A DNA stretch of 64,000 nt, taken from contig NZ_JADWMY010000001.1 of the NCBI RefSeq assembly GCF_015767275.1, positions 868,001 through 932,000 of the forward strand. The letters are read 5' to 3'. The translations under genes were made by a program, and so were the position numbers. The DNA is from Herbaspirillum sp. AP02 (GTDB taxonomy: Bacteria > Pseudomonadota > Gammaproteobacteria > Burkholderiales > Burkholderiaceae_D). This document shows, in pieces, positions 28,170 to 37,554 of the stretch (its first letter is position 1; each line of letters begins with the position of its first letter). Below the pieces are notes generated by a model that was given only the letters and a program-made list of their open reading frames with translations, made no database searches and was not told the origin of the DNA.

Positions 28170-29183
28170 TCAGGCCGGTGCTGCGTAAATGTCGGTGACC
28201 GGCGCCAGCTCGCCGCAGCCATAGGCGCGGTACATGCCTTCGGTATTGAACGGCAGGGCCAGGTTGCCCTGGGCATCGATGGCGATCACGCCACCGCGTC
28301 CACCGACCTTGGGCAAGGTATCGAACACCACGGCGCGGCTGGCGTCTTCCAGCGACTGCCCGGCATAGGCCATGCGCGCGCCGATGTCGTAACAGGCCAC
28401 GGTGCGCATGAAGGCCTCACCGGTGCCGGTGGCCGAGACTGCCACGGTGGCGTTGTTGGCATAGCAGCCGGCACCGATGATGGGTGAATCACCCACCCGG
28501 CCAGGCTGCTTGTTGGTGATGCCGCCGGTGGAAGTGGCCGCAGCCAGGTTGCCGAACTGGTCCAGCGCCACCGCGCCGACGGTGCCGAACTTGTGGTCGG
28601 GGTCGATGGGCTCGATAGGCTCGATAGGCTCAACAGGGGCAACAGTCGCGGCGGTCTTTTCAGCGAAGGCGAAGGAGGAGGCGTCATGGTCCAGCATGGC
28701 CCGCGACTGACCGCGCACGCGCAACCATTGCTCGTGCCGGGCATCGGTATGGAAATAGTCGGGCGCGACCGTAGCCACGCCGTTGCGGGCGGCAAAGGCT
28801 TCGGCTGCGGGGCCGACCAGCAGCACGTGTTCACTCTTTTCCATCACGGCGCGGGCGGCCAGCACCGGGTTGCGCAGATGGGTGACACAGGCCACCGCGC
28901 CGGAAGCCAGGTCGGCGCCATTCATGACGCAGGCATCCAGCTCGTGCCGGCCTTCACTGGTATAGACAGCGCCATGGCCGGCGTTGAACAGCGGACAGTC
29001 TTCCAGCAGGCGCACCGCTTCGGTCACCGCTTCCAGCGCCGAGCCACCGGCGTTCAATACGGCCTGGCCGGCGGCCACGATCTCGGCCAGCGCCTGGTGA
29101 TAGCGGGCCTCGTCCTCTGCGCTCAACGAGGCGCGGGTGATGGTGCCAGCGCCGCCATGGATGGCAATTACCGGAGTGGTCAT
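28170..29183 (-). CDS. iaaA: Isoaspartyl peptidase / L-asparaginase
   Basis: A 337-residue Ntn-hydrolase proenzyme that cuts itself and then hydrolyses beta-aspartyl dipeptides and asparagine. The N-terminus [11 protein letters not shown], the [12 protein letters not shown] block and the self-cleavage site FG|TVGAVAL with nucleophile Thr201 match the family. Just before the cut site there is a Pro/Glu/Ile repeat linker. Its ATG overlaps the stop of the rpiR-type gene (ATGA, 29180-29183). E. coli iaaA precedes gsiA in the same way, so it should digest peptides brought in by this importer. Confidence 0.92.
   Translation of the reverse strand: MTTPVIAIHGGAGTITRASLSAEDEARYHQALAEIVAAGQAVLNAGGSALEAVTEAVRLLEDCPLFNAGHGAVYTSEGRHELDACVMNGADLASGAVACVTHLRNPVLAARAVMEKSEHVLLVGPAAEAFAARNGVATVAPDYFHTDARHEQWLRVRGQSRAMLDHDASSFAFAEKTAATVAPVEPIEPIEPIDPDHKFGTVGAVALDQFGNLAAATSTGGITNKQPGRVGDSPIIGAGCYANNATVAVSATGTGEAFMRTVACYDIGARMAYAGQSLEDASRAVVFDTLPKVGGRGGVIAIDAQGNLALPFNTEGMYRAYGCGELAPVTDIYAAPA
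28601..28636 (-). repeat. 9-bp tandem repeat inside iaaA
   Basis: Four consecutive 9-mers (GGTCGATGG, GCTCGATAG twice, GCTCAACAG) encode Pro-Val/Ile-Glu/Asp units in the linker before the autocleavage threonine. The frame is kept. Expansion of a flexible, protease-exposed linker is plausible. Confidence 0.85.
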
Positions 29184-30148
29184 GCTTTGGTCTTTCCTTT
29201 GTTGAGAGCGGCGGCCCTGGCCGGCTTGGCGACAGGCGTCATCGCCGGACGCTGGTGCTGTTGCGGCAGGTACAGCCAGGGCAGGACGAATTCGGCCATC
29301 TGCGAAGCGGCCTGCACCGAGCGCCGGGCGCGGTGGGCTACTGCATCGCACAGGGCCTGGATCAGGATCAGCGCAGCCGCATCCGAAGTGGGTGACAGCT
29401 TGCGATCGGTCTGGGCATAGATCGTGACATCGGCCAGCGGTACCAGCGGCGAGCCGGGGGTATCGGTGATGGCCAGGATACGGGCGCCCTTCTCTACTGC
29501 GCGCTGGGTCAGCCAGACGGTATCGGCGGCATAGCGCGGAAACACCATCGGGATCACCAGGTCGCGGCTGTCGAGCTTGAAGAACTGCCGGCCCGCCTGC
29601 GAAGGCCCACCGGCCAGTGCCACCGAGGACACGGTGCGCACATAGGGTTCCAGCGCATGCGCCATCAGGCCGGCCAGGTAGGCCGAGGCACCGAACCCGG
29701 TGATGAAGATACGTTCGGCAGCGAGGATCATGTCTACCGCCTGCTCGCAGTGCTCGGGCGTGAGCATGCGGCGCGTGGCATCGATATTGTGGATGTCGCT
29801 GTCGAAGGCGGCGGCCATGATCTCGGCACTGGTGGCAGCGCGTTGTACTTCGTCGCGCAGCTTTTCCACCGGCGCCAGCGTGGTGGCGAAGTCCGCCACC
29901 AGGGCAGCACGGAAGGAGGCGTAGCCATCAAAGCCCAGTGCGTGGGCAAAGCGGTTGGCGGTGGCCACCGAGATACCGGCGGCTTCGGAGAGCTCATCGA
30001 TGGTCATGGTGGCCGCGCGGAAGGGGTTGCCGAGCACGTAGTCGGCGGTCTTGCGGTGCGACTTGGACAACTGCGGATACAGCTTGCCCACGGCCTGCGC
30101 GACCGCGCCGGCGCCCTGCAAGCTGATGTTCTTCGGTTGTTGTGTCAC
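29180..30148 (-). CDS. RpiR/MurR-family regulator (HTH + SIS domain)
   Basis: A 322-residue regulator: N-terminal HTH_6 domain (SKSHRKTADYVLGNPFRAATMTIDELSEAAGISVATANRFAHALG) and C-terminal SIS domain (IFITGFGASAYLAG, LVIPMVFPRYA) that usually binds phosphosugars. MurR, one member, responds to N-acetylmuramate-6-phosphate. The start is taken as GTG 30148; an ATG at 30208 would place an inverted-repeat operator inside the gene, which argues against it. It heads the iaaA–gsi operon. Confidence 0.85.
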   Translation of the reverse strand: MTQQPKNISLQGAGAVAQAVGKLYPQLSKSHRKTADYVLGNPFRAATMTIDELSEAAGISVATANRFAHALGFDGYASFRAALVADFATTLAPVEKLRDEVQRAATSAEIMAAAFDSDIHNIDATRRMLTPEHCEQAVDMILAAERIFITGFGASAYLAGLMAHALEPYVRTVSSVALAGGPSQAGRQFFKLDSRDLVIPMVFPRYAADTVWLTQRAVEKGARILAITDTPGSPLVPLADVTIYAQTDRKLSPTSDAAALILIQALCDAVAHRARRSVQAASQMAEFVLPWLYLPQQHQRPAMTPVAKPARAAALNKGKTKA

Positions 30149-30201
30149 CGTCCGCCACCCCGTCTTCACTGAAGAAACTGCCCCATCCCCGCAAACGATC
30201 C

Positions 30202-30219
30202 AAATCATTTATTTGATTT
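30202..30219 (-). promoter_or_regulatory. Inverted repeat upstream of the rpiR-type gene
   Basis: AAATCA–TTTATT–TGATTT, a perfect 6-bp inverted repeat with a 6-bp spacer, lies about 55 bp upstream of the GTG start in an AT-rich island. It is a candidate site for autoregulation by the RpiR-type protein. Confidence 0.45.
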
Positions 30220-30516
30220 ATTTCTTTTGCCGGACGTGCTGCCTCACCCATTGTTATCATGTCGCGGGACTTGTCACTCCGACCAGCCCAGGCGCGAAAA
30301 ATGTAAATATATTTTCATTTCAATCCGGAGTAAAGAAAAAATACTTTCAAATTCCGAATATCGATATAACGCACCAGAAGCACGCGAGTTGCACCACGAA
30401 ATGCACCAGATGTGCGCCGAACGGCAACCGCTTTATTGCGCAGCGCACCAAAAATGACAACGGGAGTTGGCACGCCCTGGCGATAAAATACGCCTCTTCC
30501 CTACGCCCTGCTCGTC
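30220..30516. other. AT-rich intergenic region between divergent regulators
   Basis: About 300 bases with no credible gene. Base composition drops sharply to AT-rich around 30290-30380, with several GAAA/TTTC-type half sites (for example GAAAAAATACTTTC near 30335-30350). It must contain the promoters of the rpiR-type gene (leftward) and the LysR gene (rightward). Confidence 0.55.
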
Positions 30517-31452
30517 ATGAATATCCGCTTCCTCGAAACCTTCGTCTGGCTGGCCCGGCTGCGCAATTTCCGGCTCACCGCCGAACGCCTGCATACCACC
30601 CAGGCCGCCGTCTCCAGCCGCATCGCCTCGCTCGAACAGGACTTCGGCGTGCGCCTGTTCGATCGCAGCGCGCGCGAGGTGGCACTCACCGCCGACGGCA
30701 GCAAGGCGCTGGTGTATGCCGAGCGCATGGTCAAGCTCATGCGCGAGATGAAGGACGACATGTCCGACCGCGAGGTCTATGCCGGCGTGATACGCATCGG
30801 CGTGATCGAATCCATCGTCCATAGCTGGTTCCCCGATTTCCTGGGACGGCTGCACAAGACCTTTCCACGCCTGCAGATCGAGATCGTCAGCGATACCACC
30901 ATCCACCTGCACGAGCAGTTCAGCAAAAGCAACCTGGATCTGGTGCTGCAGGCCGAGCCGGTGATCGGTCCGCAGGTCAGCAATATCGCCCTGTGCGAAT
31001 TCCCCATGCGTTGGGTCGGCAGTCCCAAGCTCGACATCGGCAGCGAGACCCTGTCGCTGGCCGACCTGGCGGCCTTTCCGATCATCAGCTTCGCCCGCAA
31101 TTCCGGCCCGCATGCGGTGATCGAGCGCCTGTTCTCGGGCAGCGCGCGCAGCGAACGCACGCTGCATATCAATTGCATCGCCTCGGTGGCCACCATGATC
31201 CGGCTGGCCACCGACGGCTTCGGCATCACTGCCGTGCCGCCGGCCATCATCCAGCGCGAACTCAACGAAGAAAGCCTGCACCTGCTGCGGGTCGATACCG
31301 AGTTCCCGGCCCTGGCACTGATCGCCTGCTTCCGCTCGGACCATGAGAATCCCCTGACCGAAACCGTGGCCCGCATCGCCCAGGAAACCGCGTCCGACTT
31401 CGCACTCAATTGGGGCCACGAGATCGCCCGCCTGCCGGCGCCGCTCAACTGA
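30517..31452 (+). CDS. LysR-family transcriptional regulator
   Basis: A 311-residue regulator with the LysR winged helix at the N-terminus (FLETFVWLARLRNFRLTAERLHTTQAAVSSRIASLEQDFG) and a type 2 periplasmic-binding-like effector domain. It lies upstream of, and in the same direction as, an MFS carrier, a DUF2848 protein and an amidase, so it most likely controls that set. The effector is unknown. Confidence 0.9.
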   Translation: MNIRFLETFVWLARLRNFRLTAERLHTTQAAVSSRIASLEQDFGVRLFDRSAREVALTADGSKALVYAERMVKLMREMKDDMSDREVYAGVIRIGVIESIVHSWFPDFLGRLHKTFPRLQIEIVSDTTIHLHEQFSKSNLDLVLQAEPVIGPQVSNIALCEFPMRWVGSPKLDIGSETLSLADLAAFPIISFARNSGPHAVIERLFSGSARSERTLHINCIASVATMIRLATDGFGITAVPPAIIQRELNEESLHLLRVDTEFPALALIACFRSDHENPLTETVARIAQETASDFALNWGHEIARLPAPLN

Positions 31453-31752
31453 GTCCGGCGCAATACCGCGCCGCAGCTGGATCAGCATCCACAGCGACGG
31501 CATGCGGTGCAGCACCATCCTGAAGCAGCCGCCGCCCCGCTTTTGCTCATAAGATTTTTCAATCAAAGCCGTTCAGATTTTCTTGTTGGACAGCGCCCGC
31601 CCCGCATCCCCATACTTATTTAAGACCGGTGCCTTCGGGCCACAACAACAGCATGGCCGGTCCTGCTTGCCCATCCTTGCACCCAGTCCATCCCATGCCG
31701 AACACAGCACGGCGCCGCCACGCGGACGCCGGCACCACTTGAGGAGGTTTTC
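31453..31752. other. Intergenic region before the MFS–DUF2848–amidase genes
   Basis: 300 bases with no gene that I can support. It contains the presumed LysR-dependent promoter; CTTATTTAAG near 31613-31622 is a short near-palindrome in an otherwise GC-rich stretch. A strong AGGAGG precedes the MFS start. Confidence 0.5.
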
Positions 31753-33066
31753 ATGTCTTATTCCCCATCCGCCGCCGCCACGGCGGCGGTATCTGCAGGC
31801 GCGGCATCCAGCATGGATGTCACCTATCGCAAGATCGCCTGGCGCCTGATCCCGTTCCTGGTCTTCCTGTTCGTGCTGGCCTGGATCGACCGCGTCAACG
31901 TCGGCTTCGCCAAGCTCCAGATGCTGCAGGACCTGCAGTTCTCGGAAGCCGTCTACGGCCTGGGGGCGGGCATCTTCTTCATCGGCTACTTCCTGTTCGA
32001 AGTCCCCAGCAACCTGTTGCTGGAAAAGATCGGCGCCCGCAAGACGCTGGCCCGCATCACCATCCTGTGGGGCCTGGCCTCGATGGCGATGGCCTACGTC
32101 ACCACGCCCACCAGTTTCTACATCCTGCGCTTTTTGCTGGGCATCTTCGAGGCCGGATTCTTCCCCGGCGTGGTGCTGTACCTGACCTACTGGTTCCCGG
32201 CGCAGCGCCGCGCCCGCGTCAATGGCCTGTTCATGACCTCGTTCGCCATCGCCGGTGCGGTCGGCGGTCCGATTGCCGGCCTTATCATGAGCAGCATGGA
32301 AGGCGTGGGTCACCTGGCGAACTGGCAGTGGCTGTTCATCATCGAGGGCATCCCTTCCCTGCTGGCTGGCTTCGCCGTGCTGGCCTGGCTGCCGGAAAAA
32401 CCCGCCAACGCAAAGTGGTTGAGCGATGCCGAGAAAAGCGCCGTCACCCAGGTACTGGCTGCCGAAAACAGCGCACCGGGCAAGCACTTCTCCTTCAAGG
32501 ACGCCTGCAGCAACTACCGCGTCTGGATCTGCGCCGCCGTGTACTTCTGCGTGGTCAGCGGCAACGCCACCATCGCCTTCTGGGCGCCGTCCATCATCAA
32601 GGAAATCGGCGTCAAGGGTAATCTGCAGATCGGCCTGATCTCGGCCATCCCCTTCGTGGCCGGCACCCTGGCCATGATCTGGAACGGCTTCCACTCCGAC
32701 AAGACCGGCGAACGCCGCATGCACAGTGCCATCGCCACACTGATCGCCTCTATCGGCCTGATCGCCACCGGCATGACCCTGGGCAACGCCACCCTGGCCC
32801 TGTGCTCGCTGACACTGGCCGCGGTCGGCATCCTGGCCGCCTTCCCGGTGTTCTGGTCGATTCCCGGTGCCTTCCTGGCCGGCACGGCAGCCGCGGGCGG
32901 CATCGCGCTGATCAACTCCATCGGCAACCTGGCCGGCTTCGTGGCGCCCTACATGATCGGCGCGTTGAAGACCAGCACCGGGTCGCTGTCCTCGGGTCTG
33001 TACTTCGTGGCGGCACTGGAATTCCTCGCCAGTTTCCTGGTGGTGGTGTTCGTCAGGAAGCACTGA
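31753..33066 (+). CDS. MFS transporter, anion:cation symporter (ACS) family
   Basis: A 437-residue carrier with about 12 transmembrane segments. The segment YRKIAWRLIPFLVFLFVLAWIDRVNVGFAKLQM and the following GAGIFFIGYFLFEVPSNLLLEKIGAR are typical of ACS proteins that import organic acids (phthalate, tartrate, hexuronates, allantoate). AGGAGG precedes the ATG. Downstream DUF2848 and amidase genes suggest that the imported compound carries an amide. Confidence 0.9.
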   Translation: MSYSPSAAATAAVSAGAASSMDVTYRKIAWRLIPFLVFLFVLAWIDRVNVGFAKLQMLQDLQFSEAVYGLGAGIFFIGYFLFEVPSNLLLEKIGARKTLARITILWGLASMAMAYVTTPTSFYILRFLLGIFEAGFFPGVVLYLTYWFPAQRRARVNGLFMTSFAIAGAVGGPIAGLIMSSMEGVGHLANWQWLFIIEGIPSLLAGFAVLAWLPEKPANAKWLSDAEKSAVTQVLAAENSAPGKHFSFKDACSNYRVWICAAVYFCVVSGNATIAFWAPSIIKEIGVKGNLQIGLISAIPFVAGTLAMIWNGFHSDKTGERRMHSAIATLIASIGLIATGMTLGNATLALCSLTLAAVGILAAFPVFWSIPGAFLAGTAAAGGIALINSIGNLAGFVAPYMIGALKTSTGSLSSGLYFVAALEFLASFLVVVFVRKH

Positions 33067-33134
33067 CACCCTACTGAACCCTCTCCCCCAAGCGCAGTGC
33101 GCATCACCCTTGAATCACCTGCAGGATAGACATC

Positions 33135-33812
33135 ATGAAGCTGACCTTTACCCTCCCCGACCAATCCCCCCTCCAGGCCGATATCGACACGCTGGTCATC
33201 GCCGGCTGGGCCGGCCGCGACATGGCGGCCATCGAGCATCACATCGAAGAACTGGAAGCCCTGGGCATCTCCCGCCCCAGCGCGGTGCCGCTGTTCTACC
33301 GCGTCTCGGCCAACCAGCTGTCCCAAGCCGAACAGGTGCAGGTACTGGGCGAGGCCTCCTCCGGCGAAGTCGAGACCTTCGTCTTCAATGCCGGCGGCGA
33401 ACTGTATGTCTCCATCGCCTCCGACCACACCGACCGCAAGCTGGAAGCCCATAGCGTGGCCTTTTCCAAGCAGGCCTGCGTCAAGCCGGTAGGCGCTGCC
33501 GCCTGGAAGCTGTCGGACGTGGCCGACTACTGGGACGAGCTGGTGATCCGCTCCTGGATCGAAGAAGACGGCGCCACCGTGCTGTACCAGGAAGGTCCGC
33601 TGGCCTCGCTGCGCACCCCGTCCGACCTGATCGCCCGCTTCACCGACGGCAGCGCGACCCTGCCCGAGGGCTGCGGCATGACCTGCGGCACGGTGGGCGC
33701 CATCGGCGGCATCCGTGCGGCGGCTTCCTTTACGATGGAGCTCTACGATCCACGCCGTCAGCGTGCGCTGCGCCATCACTATGTCGCGCAGTCGCTGGCC
33801 GAAGTCGCCTGA
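33135..33812 (+). CDS. DUF2848 family protein
   Basis: A 225-residue cytosolic protein matching the DUF2848 family by its N-terminus (VIAGWAGRDMAAIEHHIEELEALG) and its C-terminal block around GCGMTCGTVGAIGGI. The family has no assigned reaction; members are often next to amidases and acid carriers. AGGA precedes the ATG. The gene lies 68 bp after the MFS carrier and 132 bp before the amidase, in the same direction. Confidence 0.85.
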   Translation: MKLTFTLPDQSPLQADIDTLVIAGWAGRDMAAIEHHIEELEALGISRPSAVPLFYRVSANQLSQAEQVQVLGEASSGEVETFVFNAGGELYVSIASDHTDRKLEAHSVAFSKQACVKPVGAAAWKLSDVADYWDELVIRSWIEEDGATVLYQEGPLASLRTPSDLIARFTDGSATLPEGCGMTCGTVGAIGGIRAAASFTMELYDPRRQRALRHHYVAQSLAEVA

Positions 33813-33944
33813 TCCCGTGGCCAGCCTTGCTGGCCATTTTTGTCTGATGCGGCAAGCAATGCGATACTGCCGGCTTGACTGGCCTTGTTATTCTTGTCGC
33901 CTTTATCGCTGCAACGCCCCTGCCGACCACCTCATTACTTCACC

Positions 33945-35297
33945 ATGCCGAGCACACTTTCCCAATTGGCCGCCGACCTTGATGCCGGCCGCATCACTTC
34001 CCTGCAACTGACCGAACAGGCCCTGGCCCGCATCGCCGACCCGGCCGGCGAAGGCGCGCGCGTCTTCACCAGCGTCTATGCCGACCAGGCGCGTGCAGCC
34101 GCCCGTGCCTCCGACACCTTGCGCGCCGCCGGACTGTGCCGCTCGCCGCTGGAAGGCGTACCGGTCTCGGTCAAGGACCTGTTCGACGTGGCCGGTGAAA
34201 CCACCCTGGCCGGCTCCGTGGTGCTGCGCGGCAAGCCGGTCGCCAGGACCCATGCCGAGGTGGTGCAGAAGCTGATCAAGGCGGGCGCCATCGTCATCGG
34301 CAAGACCAACATGACCGAGTTCGCCTATTCCGGCCTGGGCATCAATCCGCACTACGGCACCCCGCAAAACCAGTGGGAGCGCGGCGTCGAAGGGGGTCGC
34401 ATTCCCGGCGGCTCGTCCTCCGGCGCGGCCATCTCGGTGACCGATGGCATGGCCTTTGCCGCCGTGGGCTCGGACACCGGCGGTTCGGTGCGCATCCCCT
34501 CGGCACTGAATGGCCTGACCGGCTTCAAGCCGACCGCCGCGCGGGTCTCCATGGAAGGCGTGCTGCCGCTGTCGGCCTACCTGGATTCGATCGGCCCGCT
34601 GGCGGCTTCGGTGGCGTGCTGCGCCATCATGGACGCCGTGCTGGCCGGTGAAGCCTATCGCCCGCTGCCTGCCCATCCGCTGCGCGGCCTGCGTCTGCTG
34701 GCACCCACCAATGTCGTGCTCGATGGCATGGACGAGAGCGTGGCCAAGGCCTACCGTGCCGCCCTGTCCCGGCTCACGCAAGCCGGCGCGGTGGTGGTGG
34801 AGGAAGAAGTCCCCGCCTTCAACCACTTGGCCGCCATCAACAGCAAGGGTGGCTTCACCGCCGCCGAGGCCTATGCCTGGCACCGCGCCCTGATTGCCGA
34901 AAACGCCGCCGGCTACGACCAGCGCGTGGTCTCGCGCATCCTGCGCGGCAAGGACATGAGCGCGGCCGACCTGCTGGATGTGCTGCACGCGCGCGCCCCC
35001 TGGATCGCCGAGGTCGAGGCACAACTGGCCGGCTACGATGCGCTGGTGATGCCCACCGTCCCCATCGTCGCACCGCGCATTGCCGAGCTGCTGGCCAGCG
35101 ACGACGCCTATTACGGCGCCAACGGCAAGATGCTGCGCAACCCTACGCTGATCAACTTCCTCGATGGCTGCGCGGTCTCCCTGCCCTGCCATGCCGAAGG
35201 CAGCGCACCGGTGGGCCTGTCGCTGGCGGCTCCCGGTGGCCAGGACCGGCGGCTGCTGTCCATCGCCCTGGCGGTGGAGGGTTTGCTGGCCCGCTGA
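33945..35297 (+). CDS. Amidase (amidase signature family)
   Basis: A 450-residue Ser-cisSer-Lys hydrolase. The catalytic Lys is in PVSVKDLFDVAG, the cis-Ser in GGSSSGAA and the nucleophile Ser in GSDTGGSVRIP. Length and sequence are close to AtzF/biuret-type and general amidases; GatA is less likely because no gatB/gatC is nearby. The ATG at 33945 fits the family start; an upstream in-frame ATG (33885) would add 20 poorly matching residues. Ends at a strong terminator. Confidence 0.9.
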   Translation: MPSTLSQLAADLDAGRITSLQLTEQALARIADPAGEGARVFTSVYADQARAAARASDTLRAAGLCRSPLEGVPVSVKDLFDVAGETTLAGSVVLRGKPVARTHAEVVQKLIKAGAIVIGKTNMTEFAYSGLGINPHYGTPQNQWERGVEGGRIPGGSSSGAAISVTDGMAFAAVGSDTGGSVRIPSALNGLTGFKPTAARVSMEGVLPLSAYLDSIGPLAASVACCAIMDAVLAGEAYRPLPAHPLRGLRLLAPTNVVLDGMDESVAKAYRAALSRLTQAGAVVVEEEVPAFNHLAAINSKGGFTAAEAYAWHRALIAENAAGYDQRVVSRILRGKDMSAADLLDVLHARAPWIAEVEAQLAGYDALVMPTVPIVAPRIAELLASDDAYYGANGKMLRNPTLINFLDGCAVSLPCHAEGSAPVGLSLAAPGGQDRRLLSIALAVEGLLAR

Positions 35298-35321
35298 AAT
35301 CCGGCGAACTTGCAATCCAAC

Positions 35322-35348
35322 AAGGCCTGTGCATGCACAGGCCTTTTT
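35322..35348 (+). terminator. Intrinsic terminator after the amidase
   Basis: Stem AAGGCCTGTG / CACAGGCCTT with loop CATG, followed by TTTTT and CG. It closes the MFS–DUF2848–amidase unit and insulates parE, which starts 217 bp further on. Confidence 0.9.
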
Positions 35349-35564
35349 CGTTGCCACATTTAAATGCAAATTTAGCGGCATTTAAGCGCAGTTATGCGCA
35401 AGTCCTACCCGGAAGGGAACATTTCGACGCCCCGGACGCCGAATCCCTGGAATTTTCATTAGAATGCGCTTTTGCAGCGCAAGATGGCCCCTGCGACGGG
35501 GCTGCAGCGCTGGGCAAACAGAGATAGAACAACCCTCCGGCATCAGCCACGACCACTCATCTGC

Positions 35565-37553
35565 ATGGCAACCAAAAAAACATCCCCGTCCGATTACAGT
35601 GAATCATCGATCCGTGTCCTCAAGGGACTGGAGCCGGTCAAGCAGCGTCCGGGCATGTACACCCGCACCGAGAACCCGCTGCACATCCTCCAGGAAGTGA
35701 TCGACAACGCCTCCGACGAAGCGCTGGGCGGCTACGGCAAGAGCATCATCGTCACCTTGAACGCCGACGGCAGCGTCAGCGTGGAAGATGACGGCCGCGG
35801 CATCCCGGTCGGTCTGCACCCGGAAGAAAAGGTCCCCACCGTCGAGATCGTGTTCACCCGCCTGCACGCGGGTGGCAAGTTCGACAAGGGCTCCGGCGGC
35901 GCCTATGCCTTCTCGGGTGGTCTGCACGGCGTGGGCGTGTCGGTCACCAATGCCCTGGCCACGCGCCTCGAAATCACGGTCTGGCGCGAAGGCGGCGTGC
36001 ATACGCTGGCCTTCTCCGGCGGCGAGGTCATCGAGCAGCTCCAGTCGCGCCCCGCCACCCGCGAAGACAAGAAATCCGGCACCCGCGTCACGGTCTGGCC
36101 TGACGCCAAGTACTTCGACTCGCCCACCATTCCGCTGGGCGAGCTGCAACGCCTCTTGCGTTCCAAGGCGGTGCTGCTGCCAGGCGTGAAGGTGACCTTC
36201 ACCAATGCCAGGAGCGGCGACAGCCAGAGCTGGCAATACGACCAGGGCCTGCGTGGCTACCTGATGGAACAGCTGGCCCAGAGCGGCAGCGGCGAGACCC
36301 TGATCCCGCTGTTCGAGGGCGAGCAGTTCGCCGGCAAGGATGCCGAAGGTTTTGCCGAAGGCGAAGGTGCCTCCTGGGTGGTGGCCTGGACCGAGGAAGG
36401 CGCGGTGGTGCGCGAGTCCTACGTCAACCTGATCCCCACCTCCAATGGTGGCACCCATGAATCGGGCCTGCGCGAAGGCCTGTTCTCGGCCGTGAAGAGC
36501 TTCGCCGAGATGCACTCGCTGCTGCCCAAGGGCGTCAAGCTGCTGGCCGAGGACGTGTTTGCCCGGGTCTCCTTCGTGCTTTCTGCCAAGGTGCTGGACC
36601 CGCAGTTCCAGGGTCAGATCAAGGAGCGCCTCAACTCCCGCGACGCCGTGCGCCTGGTGGCCGGCTATTCCCGCCCGGCGCTGGAGCTGTGGCTGAACCA
36701 GCACGTCGAGTATGGCAAGAAGCTGGCCGAGCTGGTCATCAAGCAAGCCCAGAGCCGTCTGCGTTCGGCGCAGAAGGTCGAGAAGAAGAAGTCTTCCGGC
36801 GTGGCCGTGCTGCCGGGCAAGCTGACCGATTGCGAATCCTCGGATGTCTCGCGCAACGAAATCTTCCTGGTCGAGGGCGACTCCGCCGGCGGTTCGGCCA
36901 AGATGGGCCGCGACAAGGAATTCCAGGCCATCCTGCCCTTGCGCGGCAAGGTCTTGAATGCCTGGGAGACCGAGCGCGACCGCCTCTTCGCCAACAATGA
37001 AATCCACGACATCGCGGTGGCCATCGGTGTCGATCCGCATGGCATCAACGACAGCCCCGACCTCTCCGGCCTGCGCTACGGCAAGATCTGCATCCTCTCG
37101 GATGCGGACGTGGACGGCTCGCACATCCAGGTGCTGCTCTTGACGCTGTTCTTCCGCCACTTCCCCAAGCTGATCGAGAACGGCAACATCTGCGTGGCGC
37201 GCCCGCCGCTGTATCGGGTGGATGCCCCGGCACGCGGCAAGAAGCCGGTGCAGAAGCTCTACGCCCTGGACGATGGCGAACTGGAAGCCATCGAAGACAA
37301 GCTGCGCAAGGATGGCTTGAAGGAAGGCGCCTGGAGCATTTCCCGCTTCAAAGGCCTGGGCGAGATGAATGCCGAACAGCTGTGGGAAACCACCATGAAT
37401 CCGGACACCCGCCGCCTGTTGCCGATCGGCTTCGGCGAGCCGGGCGTGCAGACCTCGGAAGAGCGTTTCAACATGCTCATGGGCAAGGGCGAAGCCGCCT
37501 CCCGCCGCGCCTGGATCGAAGAGCACGGCAACGAAGCCGAAGCCGATATCTGA
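35565..37553 (+). CDS. parE: DNA topoisomerase IV subunit B
   Basis: A 662-residue GHKL-type ATPase subunit of topoisomerase IV, which decatenates daughter chromosomes. The ATP site (EVIDNASDEALGGYG, DDGRGIPVG, GGLHGVGVSVTNALA) and the TOPRIM motifs (EGDSAGGSAKMGRD, DADVDGSHIQVLLLT) are intact. The ATG at 35565 gives a normal ParE N-terminus. ParC is encoded 0.9 kb downstream with a lytic transglycosylase gene in between. Confidence 0.96.
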   Translation: MATKKTSPSDYSESSIRVLKGLEPVKQRPGMYTRTENPLHILQEVIDNASDEALGGYGKSIIVTLNADGSVSVEDDGRGIPVGLHPEEKVPTVEIVFTRLHAGGKFDKGSGGAYAFSGGLHGVGVSVTNALATRLEITVWREGGVHTLAFSGGEVIEQLQSRPATREDKKSGTRVTVWPDAKYFDSPTIPLGELQRLLRSKAVLLPGVKVTFTNARSGDSQSWQYDQGLRGYLMEQLAQSGSGETLIPLFEGEQFAGKDAEGFAEGEGASWVVAWTEEGAVVRESYVNLIPTSNGGTHESGLREGLFSAVKSFAEMHSLLPKGVKLLAEDVFARVSFVLSAKVLDPQFQGQIKERLNSRDAVRLVAGYSRPALELWLNQHVEYGKKLAELVIKQAQSRLRSAQKVEKKKSSGVAVLPGKLTDCESSDVSRNEIFLVEGDSAGGSAKMGRDKEFQAILPLRGKVLNAWETERDRLFANNEIHDIAVAIGVDPHGINDSPDLSGLRYGKICILSDADVDGSHIQVLLLTLFFRHFPKLIENGNICVARPPLYRVDAPARGKKPVQKLYALDDGELEAIEDKLRKDGLKEGAWSISRFKGLGEMNAEQLWETTMNPDTRRLLPIGFGEPGVQTSEERFNMLMGKGEAASRRAWIEEHGNEAEADI

Positions 37554-37554
37554 C

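Noticed and set aside
30469..30490. Possible sigma-54 promoter (TGGCACG) before the LysR gene
   Set aside because: The -12 part reads GGCG instead of TTGC, so the match is not good enough.
30227..30824. Small frames in the AT-rich gap before the LysR gene
   Set aside because: They run into the LysR gene in the wrong frame and show no coding-like composition.
31584..31600. 17-base sequence TGTTGGACAGCGCCCGC repeated at 57944-57960
   Set aside because: One pair of 17-base matches in a 64-kb GC-rich window can occur by chance; the flanks differ and the contexts (after a LysR gene, and the ridA leader) share nothing.
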